Positions 1 to 8,935 of a stretch of 64,000 nucleotides of DNA are shown here, piece after piece. Within the stretch, counting starts at the first letter, position 1, and every line of letters starts with the position of its first letter. Source of the stretch: Prescottella subtropica (GTDB lineage: Bacteria > Actinomycetota > Actinomycetes > Mycobacteriales > Mycobacteriaceae); contig NZ_SKCH01000006.1 in the NCBI RefSeq assembly GCF_005434945.1, positions 1 to 64,000 on the forward strand, given 5' to 3'. A model generated the notes under the pieces. That model did no database searches, had not been told where the DNA came from, and worked only from the letters and a program-made list of their open reading frames with translations. A program made the translations under genes and the position numbers.

Positions 1-53
1 TACAAGTCGACCGCGTTCCGCCGAAACTCCTCGTCGTAGTGCTTCCTGGCCAT
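1..53 (-). CDS. IS3-family transposase OrfA, N-terminal fragment
   Basis: Only the first 17 codons are in the window, read leftward from an ATG at 53. They give MARKHYDEEFRRNAVDLY if the split last codon is completed as Tyr. This is the characteristic start of IS3-family OrfA, the small helix-turn-helix DNA-binding subunit that is usually joined to the DDE catalytic OrfB by a programmed frameshift. Whether the element is intact cannot be judged because the rest is beyond the left edge. The identification rests on the short but distinctive KxYxxEFRxxAVxLY pattern. Confidence 0.75.
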   Translation of the reverse strand, partial: MARKHYDEEFRRNAVDL

Positions 54-123
54 GATCTCGATTCTCTCGCTTCCCCAGCATCATGCTGGATTCAGCGTGT
101 CCAAGAACCAGGGGTAAGGCCCA
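1..123 (-). mobile_element. IS3-family insertion sequence, end portion, cut by window edge
   Basis: The reverse strand from 53 encodes a transposase OrfA start (next entry). About 44 bases upstream of that start, positions 98-123 read on the reverse strand begin TGGGCCTTACCCC and end TTGGACA, the look of an IS3-family terminal inverted repeat (TG at the tip, GGACA inside). A perfect 7-base inverted repeat around one central base lies at 75-89, between the end and the transposase start. The element's outer boundary at 123 is inferred. The other end and any target duplication lie outside the window. Confidence 0.6.
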
Positions 124-401
124 TTCGTTTCGCGCTCAACACCCGACCGTGCGAAAGTTGCAAGCGAGGCCGTCCCGAGCAGGCCGAGGCCGGCACGGGC
201 TCCAGGGCGTACCCGACCCGTCGGCTCCATTGAGGCAGCATCCTCAGATCGTGTGTCTTCGAACCCACGGCCTCACCAACCTTCATATCAACTTTCAGCA
301 TACTCAGCTCCTGTTAATCGTTGACAGATCTTGCTGGATGCAGTTCCATGGAGATGGACAAGAAGTACACGAAGGGTCCGACATCCATGGGGGAGCCAGT
401 G
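124..401. other. Intergenic region upstream of cas operon
   Basis: There is no convincing gene, CRISPR repeat or leader here. Short open frames on both strands match nothing known. A perfect TTGACA hexamer at 321-326 could be the -35 box of the cas operon promoter, but the -10 at the right distance (TTCCAT near 344) is poor. The alternative CATACT near 298-303 has no good -35. A TTCGAA-containing segment near 258-268 on the reverse strand resembles a tRNA T-loop but has no matching stem. Confidence 0.4.
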
Positions 402-2792
402 ATGACCAGCAACTATGTGTCGTACACGGACATGTTCACGGCCGCGACCGGGCATTCCCCCTACCCATATCAGGAACGTGTCGCCGCCGGCGACTCTCTT
501 CCCGAGGTCATCGACGTCCCCCCTGGATACGGGAAGACAGCAGCGGCCGTGCTGGCGTGGTTGTGGTTCCGCCAGTTCCATCCGGATTCCGGTGCCCGGA
601 ACCGCACCGCTCGGCGCCTCGTCGTCGCACTTCCCATGCGGACGTTGACCCGTCAGACGGTCGACGCGGTCGAGAAGTGGCTCACCGATCTCGGTATCGC
701 CGACGACGTCACGGTCGATCTCCTCATCGGCGGTATGACCGATCGGAGCCATCCGTGGCGGATGCGTCCGGACAAGCCTCAGATCATCGTCGGGACCGTC
801 GACATGATCGTCAGCCGCATGCTGATGCGCGGTTACGGCTCCTCCCGCAGTGGCTACCCCGTCGACGCAGGACTCTTCTGGGGTGACTGCCATCTCGTCG
901 TCGACGAGGTCCAACTCGCTGCCGCGTCGACTCGGACAGCACGGCAGATCGCCGCCTTCCAGCAACAGTTCGGCGCCATCCGTACCGGCTTGACCTGTAT
1001 GAGCGCAACCATCGCCCCTTCCCTGCTCGATACCGTCGACAACCCTTACCCGGCAGCTTCACGCGTGGTCACCCTGTCCACCGAGGACGAGACTCCGGCC
1101 CTCCGGAAACGACGGATGGCCACGCGCAGGGTCCGCGAGCTCTCCTTCACCCCAGGAAAATTCAGCGAGTTGGCGGCCTCGATCCTGGAACATCACCGAC
1201 CGGGCCTGACACTCGTCATCGTCAACACGGTCGCCACAGCGCGCGAATTGCACTCCGCGTTGACCAAGTCGAAGGTCCAGAAAAAGACACCGGTAACGCT
1301 GTTGCACAGCAGGTTCCGACCTATCGACCGGGAAGAGTTGGTCACCGACGTCATCACCGATTCGGCTGATCGCATCGTCATCTCGACGCAGGTCGTCGAA
1401 GCCGGCATGGACCTCGATGCCCGCACCCTCATCACAGAGGCCGCCCCGTGGCCCTCCCTCATCCAGCGATCCGGGCGTTGCAACCGCGCCGGCATCTACG
1501 CCGACGCTGAACTGTGGTGGTTCGCACCCGCGAAGCCGGGACCGTATCCCGCGGACGACATCGCCGCCTCGGTGGCCCAACTACGTGAACTCGAAGACTC
1601 GGCGCCGACGAACGAAACACTTCTAGCGTGCCCGGTCCACACCTCCGAACGACGCGTCCAGACGCTACGCCGAGATGACTTCCTGTCCCTGTTCGACACC
1701 GCCCCCGACCTCACCGGAAGCGACCTCGACATCGCCCCCTACGTCCGCGATGCAGACGACCTCGACGCCCAACTCGTCTGGATGGACTTCGAGAGCAAAC
1801 CCGATCCCGACCTGAAACCGCTCCCCCCCGAATACCGCTGTCGTGTCCCGCTGGGGGCGATCAAGGATCTGGTGGATGACGGAGTCAAGGTCTGGTATTT
1901 CGAGACCGCCGAACGCCGTTGGCGTTCCCTCGGTTACGCCCGCCGCGCCAGGCCGGGTGAGGTTCTCCTTCTCCGTAGCGAGGATGGTCGCTACCGGACC
2001 GATACCGGTTTCGATCCGCGCTCCCACGCTCGGGTTCCACTGCCCGGGATACCTATGGCGGATGATGCCGGCGACCCCGAATCCGAGCCGGTGCTCGACG
2101 CCTCCGATGCCGACCCACGATCCGTCTCGGCCACCGGGTGGATCCCCCTCGACCAGCATCTGGAAGAGACCGCGGAAGCTGCGCGTACTCTGACCGCCGA
2201 TCTCGATCTCGACGACCGGGTCGCGCAGGATCTCGTTCTCGCGGCCCGCCTGCACGATGCCGGGAAGGCTCACGGCACCTGGCAGGCAGCGCTCCGCAGG
2301 ACTGCAGCAGGTGGCGACGGCCCGGTTCCGTGGGCGAAGTCTCCGGGAACGTCTCGTCGTCTCAGCTATGGCAATGGAATCTCGTCGTTCCGTCACGAAG
2401 TCGCCAGCGTCGCACTGCTCGACGGCCCGCTGTCCTCGCTGATCACCGATGCTCACGACCGTGACCTGGTCCGCTATCTCGTCGCGTCCCATCATGGCAA
2501 AGCGCGCGTGCAAATCCGCAACACAGACCCGGCCGTCACCGACACGCTGGTCGGGATCTCCGGCGTCGAACCTGCAACGGTCCTTCCCGTGCTGGGGCTG
2601 CCCGAAACCCAGTCCGTCCTCGACCTCCGTCCCCTGCGGCCCAGCAACCCTGACGGCACAGCCTCCTGGGAGGACACCGTGGATACCCTGCTGCGCCGAT
2701 ACGGCGTCTTCCGCTTGGCCTATTTCGAGATGCTAGTTCGGGTCGCGGACTGGACAGCCAGCAGCCTCCACACCGGAAAGGCCGACCGATGA
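402..2792 (+). CDS. cas3: CRISPR-associated helicase/nuclease Cas3, type I-G (C-terminal HD)
   Basis: This is the nickase-helicase that degrades DNA marked by the Cascade complex. Helicase motifs come first: Walker A PPGYGKT at residues 40-46, DEVQ at 168-171 (motif II, with Gln where His is common), SAT at 201-203 and QRSGRCNRAG at 355-364 (motif VI). The HD nuclease follows at the C-terminus, with LHDAGK near 617-622, His664 in SFRHE and SHHGK near 696-700. Helicase-then-HD order is typical of subtype I-G/I-U and opposite to most type I Cas3. The ATG at 402 was chosen because GGGGGAG (389-395) sits six bases upstream. In-frame starts at 321 (TTG), 348 and 387 are possible but lack as good a ribosome site. 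The stop overlaps csx17 by ATGA. Length is 796 residues. Confidence 0.93.
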   Translation: MTSNYVSYTDMFTAATGHSPYPYQERVAAGDSLPEVIDVPPGYGKTAAAVLAWLWFRQFHPDSGARNRTARRLVVALPMRTLTRQTVDAVEKWLTDLGIADDVTVDLLIGGMTDRSHPWRMRPDKPQIIVGTVDMIVSRMLMRGYGSSRSGYPVDAGLFWGDCHLVVDEVQLAAASTRTARQIAAFQQQFGAIRTGLTCMSATIAPSLLDTVDNPYPAASRVVTLSTEDETPALRKRRMATRRVRELSFTPGKFSELAASILEHHRPGLTLVIVNTVATARELHSALTKSKVQKKTPVTLLHSRFRPIDREELVTDVITDSADRIVISTQVVEAGMDLDARTLITEAAPWPSLIQRSGRCNRAGIYADAELWWFAPAKPGPYPADDIAASVAQLRELEDSAPTNETLLACPVHTSERRVQTLRRDDFLSLFDTAPDLTGSDLDIAPYVRDADDLDAQLVWMDFESKPDPDLKPLPPEYRCRVPLGAIKDLVDDGVKVWYFETAERRWRSLGYARRARPGEVLLLRSEDGRYRTDTGFDPRSHARVPLPGIPMADDAGDPESEPVLDASDADPRSVSATGWIPLDQHLEETAEAARTLTADLDLDDRVAQDLVLAARLHDAGKAHGTWQAALRRTAAGGDGPVPWAKSPGTSRRLSYGNGISSFRHEVASVALLDGPLSSLITDAHDRDLVRYLVASHHGKARVQIRNTDPAVTDTLVGISGVEPATVLPVLGLPETQSVLDLRPLRPSNPDGTASWEDTVDTLLRRYGVFRLAYFEMLVRVADWTASSLHTGKADR

Positions 2793-4972
2793 CAGTGCAC
2801 GAAATTGCCGGCATCAGGAACCGGTCACTGATGCGGTCGTTGGCCGGCTTGGGGCTGATTCGTGTGTTGTCGGAGCAGGCCGATCCGGGACTGGTGAGTC
2901 GGTTCGTCGGCGAGGATCTCCAGATCCGCACCGCTGTCGACGATTTGGCAGTGTGGCTGGTCGACGAGTACTGGCCACGGCCCGTGCTCAGCCCGTGGAA
3001 CGAAGGTTCCGGGTACGGGGCCAAGGACAAGACCCCCAAGTCGACCCTCGAGCAACTCCTGGCGATCGAAGGCACGCGACTCGCTCGACTTCGGGAGGCC
3101 CACCGCATCGTCGCTCCCATCGCCCAACGGGCGCGGGACGAGAAGTGGGGCAAGGACCAGCTGGTACTGGAAATCCGCAACGTATGCCCCGACGAGATGT
3201 TGCCGTGGATCAACGCCGCCGTCGTCCTTCTCGGTGACGACGACCTCGCTTTCCCCCCGCTGCTCGGGTCCGGCGGCAACGACGGACGTCTCGATTTCTC
3301 GACCAACTACCACCAGCGACTCCTCGAGGTGCTCCCTACATCCGAACGGTTACGGGAAAGCTCGCTCGCCGCCGCACGGGATTTCCTCGAGGGCACCGCG
3401 CTGTCCAAACTGAGCCGGGGCACCAGCGGGCAGTTCGACCCCGGGGCCACCGGGACACCGAACTCCTCGACGTACGGTGCAGCGGACGGGTTGGTGAACC
3501 CGTGGTCGTTCGTGCTGATGATCGAAGGTGCCACGTGGTTTGCGGCGTCACCTGCTCGCAGACTCGGCATGCAGTCACATACTGCACCCCGGGCCGCGAT
3601 GACGTTCACCACCTACGGCAGCGCAAACGGCACCCCCACCGGATCCGATGCCGAGGAGAGCCGCGGTGAGGTGTGGGTTCCTTCGTGGGTGAACTGGCTG
3701 TCCCTGTCTGCGGTCCAACGGATCTTCACAGAGGGCCGGGCGGTCTGGAACGGACGCATCGCCGTTCAATCCGCGGACATGTATCTCGCAGCCGGAAGTA
3801 ACGGCGTGTCCGCCGCGATCTCCTCGTTCGACCGCTACAGCCTGCTGAAACGGAACGGATTGTCCTACAGCGCTGTCCGCACCGATACTGTCGACGTCCA
3901 CTCCGATTCAACTCTCGCACTCGTTGCCGAGGTCGAGACCTGGCCGAATCGTGCGTCAAGTACATCCCGGATGCCGCGGACAGTCCAGGAAGCGGCTCGG
4001 GAGTTCGGCCAGGCTCGGATCACTCTCGCGAAGGCCGAGGACGATGCTGCGCGCGCACTATCGCTGCGCCGAATGCTCGCCGGAATCACACGGATCGAGG
4101 CAGCTGTCGCCCGTGGAACCCATTCCCGCGCCGCGCTCATTCCCCGTGCGCCTACGCCCGCGAACCACCTGATCGACCTACTGGGCGGGCCATTGCGGTT
4201 TCTCCTCGAGGAGGCCGAGTTCCGGATCGCGCTCGGTGTCGCCTCGTTGACGTGGAAAGGCCAGGATGGAAACCGCTCCGGTCACGGTCTGAGGGAATTC
4301 CTGCTGCCCGTCACCACCGTATCCGGACGGACAACCTGGACCGAGCATCCCGTGGTCGAAGGTTTCACGCTGCGACCACTCGTCGACGTACTCTCCGACG
4401 TTCTCGTACGCCACGTCCTCGACGGTGCCGCCTCATCCACGAACCCGCCGACGACAGGGGTTCGGGGACCGGAATCCGGTATTCCTGTACCGATCGGCGA
4501 TATTCACGCGTTCAGTCGCGGCGCACTCGACGACCACCTGATTCAGGAATGGATCGAGGCACTCCTCGTGTTCGATTGGCGCGGAATCCGGTCCGGTCGA
4601 CAGTTCGCTGTCGGCGGTCTCGCGCTCGTCCCGGATCCCCGGTTGGCGTTGTTGGGGCTCCTGCGCGACGGGTTCGGCGCACCGGAGTCGAACGACGGGG
4701 CGGCGGGCCGCCGATATGCCCTCACCACCGAGATCGTGGTTCCCCTCGCCCACGATGTCGTCGCGCCGGCAGTCCGGACAGCGCGACAACGACTGCGCCA
4801 GTGTGGATTCGGAACTATCACCTCCGATGACGAGACGTCACAAATCTCTGCGGACGGCCGCAGACTAGCCGCCGCACTGCTACCGCGCAGCCACCACAGG
4901 AGCACTCTCGACCTGATCGGCTATCCACTCAAACCGCTCACTACCGATACCACCGCACGAGAGGATTCATGA
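2789..4972 (+). CDS. csx17: Type I-G Cascade large subunit Csx17 (Cas8u2)
   Basis: This is the large subunit of the type I-G interference complex, expected to contact the PAM and help load target DNA. It has 727 residues, normal for Csx17. The segment DGLVNPWSFVLMIEGATWFA, followed by AASPARR, around residues 230-255 is the recognisable family signature. No enzymatic motif is evident. The start ATG overlaps the cas3 stop (ATGA), and its own stop overlaps the csb1 start in the same way, so the genes are translationally coupled. Identity rests on the signature plus its invariant position between cas3 and csb1. The fine function is inferred from the subtype, not seen. Confidence 0.88.
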   Translation: MTVHEIAGIRNRSLMRSLAGLGLIRVLSEQADPGLVSRFVGEDLQIRTAVDDLAVWLVDEYWPRPVLSPWNEGSGYGAKDKTPKSTLEQLLAIEGTRLARLREAHRIVAPIAQRARDEKWGKDQLVLEIRNVCPDEMLPWINAAVVLLGDDDLAFPPLLGSGGNDGRLDFSTNYHQRLLEVLPTSERLRESSLAAARDFLEGTALSKLSRGTSGQFDPGATGTPNSSTYGAADGLVNPWSFVLMIEGATWFAASPARRLGMQSHTAPRAAMTFTTYGSANGTPTGSDAEESRGEVWVPSWVNWLSLSAVQRIFTEGRAVWNGRIAVQSADMYLAAGSNGVSAAISSFDRYSLLKRNGLSYSAVRTDTVDVHSDSTLALVAEVETWPNRASSTSRMPRTVQEAAREFGQARITLAKAEDDAARALSLRRMLAGITRIEAAVARGTHSRAALIPRAPTPANHLIDLLGGPLRFLLEEAEFRIALGVASLTWKGQDGNRSGHGLREFLLPVTTVSGRTTWTEHPVVEGFTLRPLVDVLSDVLVRHVLDGAASSTNPPTTGVRGPESGIPVPIGDIHAFSRGALDDHLIQEWIEALLVFDWRGIRSGRQFAVGGLALVPDPRLALLGLLRDGFGAPESNDGAAGRRYALTTEIVVPLAHDVVAPAVRTARQRLRQCGFGTITSDDETSQISADGRRLAAALLPRSHHRSTLDLIGYPLKPLTTDTTAREDS

Positions 4973-5910
4973 TGACCACGACCCCCGCCCGCACCGTGTG
5001 GCACTTCGGGCTCGCACCCATCGCCGGAGACCGATTCCAGCCCACCGGTTTTCCCGATCTCGGAGCGGGTGAGTATCGCGGCGCCGATGGGACGAACCGA
5101 CTGGCTGTCGAATCGGTCCAGTCCCTGAGCAATCATCTCGAGGGAACCACCTGGGACGAGGCTCGACAGGAGCCGACCTCCCCCGTCGCGTCCTTGCCGT
5201 ATGTACGAGTCGTCGACGACGCCGGCGAATTTCTGACGAGCAGCCGACTCGAGGCCCATCGACTGGCCGGCGCCTACCTTCTCGACGGCAAACTCGATGG
5301 CCGCGAGTTCCGAGAGGTACTTGCCGAGCGCTTCGAATTGGTCAAGGGCCGCCCGCTCAACCGAAGAAAGGTCGTCGAGCAGATCTTCGCTCTCGACCCC
5401 GTGAGTCTGCTCCACGGCGTGTTCTTCGCGCAGAAGCCCTGGGCATGGCAGCCGCGGGTGCAGAGGGCGGTCACCGCATTCATCGACGCAGACAAGGTCG
5501 CGCCCGCGGTGACCGGCGGAGTCAAGAAGGACTCCGTGTACAACGAGTCCGAGGAAGGCCGCGGCTCGAGCGAAGGGTACGGCATGGTGCCACACCACCG
5601 GACCGAGTATGTCGCGGACACCATCACCATGCATGTCGTCATCGACAACCAACAGATCCGGTCGTACGGGCTGTCCGATGCGGCCACCGAACTGCTCGTC
5701 GCGCTGGCCGAGTGGGAGATTGCCTCGCTTCTCGCCGGTGGACTCCGACTGCGCACCGCGTGCGATCTGACCGTCGTCGACGGCTCACCCGTCCCGGACC
5801 TCGCTGCGGCAACCACACGCCTCGAACAGGCGATCGGGGCGGCTTCCGGTGAACTCGGTGAGGTGACGACGGTGACCTGGATCCCGAAGAAGGACAAGAA
5901 GGGCAAGTAG
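4969..5910 (+). CDS. csb1: Type I-G Cas7 backbone protein Csb1 (GSU0053 family)
   Basis: Csb1 is the Cas7 homologue that polymerises along the crRNA to form the Cascade backbone. The N-terminal stretch with FQPTGFPDLG and ESVQSLSNHLE at about residues 25-60 is typical of the GSU0053 family. Length (313 residues) fits. The C-terminus ends in a lysine-rich tail (KKDKKGK). The start is the first ATG of a double ATG overlapping the csx17 stop. The next gene begins two bases after its stop, so all four cas genes form one compact transcript. It should bind crRNA processed by Csb2. Confidence 0.9.
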   Translation: MMTTTPARTVWHFGLAPIAGDRFQPTGFPDLGAGEYRGADGTNRLAVESVQSLSNHLEGTTWDEARQEPTSPVASLPYVRVVDDAGEFLTSSRLEAHRLAGAYLLDGKLDGREFREVLAERFELVKGRPLNRRKVVEQIFALDPVSLLHGVFFAQKPWAWQPRVQRAVTAFIDADKVAPAVTGGVKKDSVYNESEEGRGSSEGYGMVPHHRTEYVADTITMHVVIDNQQIRSYGLSDAATELLVALAEWEIASLLAGGLRLRTACDLTVVDGSPVPDLAAATTRLEQAIGAASGELGEVTTVTWIPKKDKKGK

Positions 5911-5912
5911 CC

Positions 5913-7346
5913 GTGGGCACCACCCTTTCCATCACTTTCCCACTGGGTCGCTATCACGCGACGCCATGGGACATGGGCGCGAACTCGGGTGCGGTGGAGT
6001 GGCCACCGTCTCCATGGCGGATCGCACGGGCACTGCTGGCAGTAGCCCACGAACGATGCCCTGAGATCGCTTCCGATGCGGTCGATGCCGTGCTTGCTCG
6101 CCTGGGAAACCCGGCCGCGTACCTCACCCCGGCCAGCGGGCCAGGATCGACACGCCACTACATGGCGGACATGGGGCATCGTTCGGACGAGACCGGCGGC
6201 ACCAGCCAGGTGCTCGACGCCTTCGTCTCGATCGAGGAGGACGCCCCGCTCCTCATCCATTGGGACACCGAACTGAGTGATTCCGAGACCGACACACTGT
6301 CGATGCTGACCACTCGCCTCCCATACTTGGGTAGAAGCGAATCCATCTGCATTGCACGGTTACTCGAATCGCCAGCTACACCAGATGAAAACTGGTGGCG
6401 CCTCGGTGAGGGCGGGGCCGTCGAGGAGACCGTCGTACTGGGACTCGACGGCCCACCGAATCGGGCCGTGCTCGAACAGACCACGGAATCTGTCCGGAAA
6501 GAGCGTCGGCCCTATCCGGTCGGTACCCGATTGCTGCGATACGGGCGGATCCACTCGACCCTGACCCCCTCAGCCCGTCCCGCCGAATCGCAGTACAACG
6601 CGATCCGTTTCCAACTGCACGGCAGCGTCCCCGTTCGCATGAGGAACTTCGTACTTGCTACCGACGCCATGCACGGTCTCGCCCGCAAGCTCATCGACAA
6701 CCTCGATCCGGAACTGACAGCATCACTCATCGGGAAGGACGGGTCAGGGCCGCGACGATCAGACCATGATCATCTACACATCGGCGTCATTCCTGGACGT
6801 ACCGATGCAGGACGCCCAACCTCTGTCCGGGACAGCGTGGCATCGCTGGTGTTGTGGACGAAACATCCACTCCCCGATATCGCAGTGTCTGCGATGACAT
6901 CCCGCCCACAAACCCTACACACCCGCCGTAAAGATCTCGATCAGCACCTACCCTCTCAACGACTGCTGGTATCAGGCATCGGGCATCTCCCGGAACTCGT
7001 ACCGCCGACGTGGGTAGGCGCCTCTACCGAATGGCGCTCCGAAACCCCGTACCTTCCGGTCCGGCATCGTCACCGCAACCGCACCGACGCCGAGTATCTC
7101 CTGGAAGACGTGGCCGCCGAGTGTAAGTATCGCGGTCTACCGGCACCTGTCAGCGCCGAACTGGTCGACGATGACGCAACACGCTCACAGATCGTCGAGT
7201 TCCGCCGGCGGCGGATGAACTCCCGCGCATCCGACAATCGCCGCGGCGTCTATATCCGACTGCATTTCGCTGAATCTGTGACCGGGCCTGTGTTCCTCGG
7301 AGCGCTCAGCCACTTCGGATTCGGCCAGTTCGTCGCTGATCGTTAG
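5913..7346 (+). CDS. csb2: Type I-G Cas5-Cas6 fusion protein Csb2 (GSU0054 family)
   Basis: Csb2 combines a Cas5-like N-terminal half, which caps the crRNA 5' handle, with a Cas6-like C-terminal half, which cleaves pre-crRNA. The start GTTLSITFPLGRYHATPWD followed by GAVEWPPSPWRIARALL (residues 1-45) is the hallmark of the family. Near the C-terminus, GPVFLGALSHFGFGQF matches the glycine-rich Cas6 region. It has 477 residues and a GTG start two bases after csb1. In canonical I-G loci a cas4-cas1 fusion and cas2 follow. Here the operon instead ends at a strong hairpin and then ftsY on the opposite strand. Catalytic residues were not assigned. Confidence 0.9.
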   Translation: MGTTLSITFPLGRYHATPWDMGANSGAVEWPPSPWRIARALLAVAHERCPEIASDAVDAVLARLGNPAAYLTPASGPGSTRHYMADMGHRSDETGGTSQVLDAFVSIEEDAPLLIHWDTELSDSETDTLSMLTTRLPYLGRSESICIARLLESPATPDENWWRLGEGGAVEETVVLGLDGPPNRAVLEQTTESVRKERRPYPVGTRLLRYGRIHSTLTPSARPAESQYNAIRFQLHGSVPVRMRNFVLATDAMHGLARKLIDNLDPELTASLIGKDGSGPRRSDHDHLHIGVIPGRTDAGRPTSVRDSVASLVLWTKHPLPDIAVSAMTSRPQTLHTRRKDLDQHLPSQRLLVSGIGHLPELVPPTWVGASTEWRSETPYLPVRHRHRNRTDAEYLLEDVAAECKYRGLPAPVSAELVDDDATRSQIVEFRRRRMNSRASDNRRGVYIRLHFAESVTGPVFLGALSHFGFGQFVADR

Positions 7347-7371
7347 CGTCCAGGACAGGTCCCCGATACAC

Positions 7372-7407
7372 CACTGCCCGGCCCCTGAAACGAGGGGCCG
7401 GGCAGTG
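7372..7407. terminator. Bidirectional terminator between csb2 and ftsY
   Basis: This is a perfect 15-bp stem (CACTGCCCGGCCCCT at 7372-7386 with its complement at 7393-7407) around a 6-base GAAACG loop. It lies 25 bases after csb2 and 20 bases past the ftsY stop on the other strand, so it can end both transcripts. There is no strong T tract on either side. It also marks the right boundary of the cas island. Confidence 0.8.
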
Positions 7408-7427
7408 TGGCTCTACAGAACCGATTC

Positions 7428-8909
7428 TCAGCCGAGCAGCGCGTCGACGAACGCCGCGGGCTCGAAGGGCGCGAGGTCGTCGGCGCCCTCACCGAGTCCG
7501 ACCAGTTTCACGGGGACACCGAGTTCGTGCTGGACCTGGAAGACGATGCCGCCCTTGGCGGTGCCGTCGAGTTTGGTGAGGACGACACCGGTGATGTCGA
7601 CGACGTCGGCGAACACGCGGGCCTGCATGAGGCCGTTCTGTCCGACGGTGGCGTCGAGGACGAGGAGGACGTCGTCGACGGCGGCCTTCTTCTCGACGAC
7701 CCGCTTGACCTTGCCGAGCTCGTCCATGAGACCGGTCTTGGTGTGCAGGCGGCCGGCCGTGTCGATGAGGACGACATCGACACCGTCCTCGATGCCCTTC
7801 GCGACCGAGTCGAATGCGATCGCAGCCGGGTCGCCGCCCTCCTTGCCGCGCACCACCTCGGCACCGACACGCTCGGCCCACGTCTGCAGCTGGTCGGCGG
7901 CGGCGGCACGGAACGTGTCCGCGGCACCGAGCAGCACACGACGACCGTCGGCGACCAGGACACGCGCCAGCTTTCCGGTGGTGGTGGTCTTGCCGGTGCC
8001 GTTCACGCCGACCACCAGCAGCACCGCCGGATGATCACCGTGCGGCAGCGCATGGATCGACCGATCCATCTGCGGCTGCAGCTCCTCGATCAGCACCTCA
8101 CGCAGCAGGGCGCGGGCATCGGCCTCCGTGCGGACACCGCGGGCCGCCATCTCCTGACGCAGCCGCTCGACGACCTTCGTGGTGGTGGCGGTGCCGAGGT
8201 CCGCGATCAGCAGCGTGTCCTCGACCTCCTCCCACGAATCCTCGTCCAGGTCACCGCCACCGAGCAGACCCAGCAGGGACTTGCCGACCGCGTTCTGCGA
8301 CCGCGACAGCCGTCCACGCAGCCGATCCAGACGGCCCTCGGTGGGCTCGATCTCCTCGATCGCCGGGGCCGGGGTCGGGGCCGGAACGACCTCCGGTTCG
8401 GGCTCCACCACGACCGGCTCGACAACGACCGGTTCCTCGACCACAGGCTCCGGCTCGACGACCGGCTTCTCGACCACCGGCTCCGGCGCGGCGGGTGCCT
8501 CGGGCTCGACGACGGGTGCTGCCTCGTCGACGACCGGTTCTGGCTCTACAACAGGTTCCGGCTCGACGACAGTCTCTTCGACCACGGGCTCCGGCGGGGC
8601 CACGGGCTCCGGTTCGACGACCGGTTCCGGTTCCACGACCGGCTCGGGCGCCGGCTTCTCGACCACCGGCGGAACCACCGGCGGCGCGACCGGCGGCGCG
8701 GTGGCCGTGGGGCCCTGGCTGAAGTTGAATCCGCCGCCGGCTTGGTAGCCACCCGAGCGGTCCTTGGGCTTCTCGAGTTCGGGCTGCTGTTCGGGGGCGG
8801 TGAGGGTGATGCGGCGGCGCCGCGACACGATCAGGCCGACGACGAGCGCCACGAGGAGGACGGCCAGTACGGCCGCTATTGCTATCCAGGCTCCGGTAGT
8901 CACCCACAC
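7428..8909 (-). CDS. ftsY: Signal recognition particle receptor FtsY
   Basis: This SRP receptor GTPase docks ribosome-SRP complexes at the membrane. A membrane segment spans residues 7-29. It is followed by a long low-complexity Pro/Val/Glu region (about 71-190, repeats of PEPVVE) acting as an acidic A-domain linker. The NG domain then carries GVNGTGKTTTTGK at 301-313, DTAGR at 383-387 and TKLDGTAKGG at 445-454. The annotated GTG at 8909 has little ribosome-site support; a second GTG two codons in (8903) is equally possible. It lies 26 bases downstream of smc and is probably cotranscribed with it. In M. tuberculosis it is followed by amt/glnB; here the cas island occupies that side. Confidence 0.95.
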   Translation of the reverse strand: MWVTTGAWIAIAAVLAVLLVALVVGLIVSRRRRITLTAPEQQPELEKPKDRSGGYQAGGGFNFSQGPTATAPPVAPPVVPPVVEKPAPEPVVEPEPVVEPEPVAPPEPVVEETVVEPEPVVEPEPVVDEAAPVVEPEAPAAPEPVVEKPVVEPEPVVEEPVVVEPVVVEPEPEVVPAPTPAPAIEEIEPTEGRLDRLRGRLSRSQNAVGKSLLGLLGGGDLDEDSWEEVEDTLLIADLGTATTTKVVERLRQEMAARGVRTEADARALLREVLIEELQPQMDRSIHALPHGDHPAVLLVVGVNGTGKTTTTGKLARVLVADGRRVLLGAADTFRAAAADQLQTWAERVGAEVVRGKEGGDPAAIAFDSVAKGIEDGVDVVLIDTAGRLHTKTGLMDELGKVKRVVEKKAAVDDVLLVLDATVGQNGLMQARVFADVVDITGVVLTKLDGTAKGGIVFQVQHELGVPVKLVGLGEGADDLAPFEPAAFVDALLG

Positions 8910-8935
8910 ATCCTGTCAGGCGGTCCGGGTGCCGG

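Noticed and set aside
245-300. tRNA fragment or attachment-site remnant (GGGTTCGAA on the reverse strand) before cas3
   Set aside because: The flanking bases do not form a T stem or acceptor stem, and no repeat of it was seen at the other side of the cas operon.
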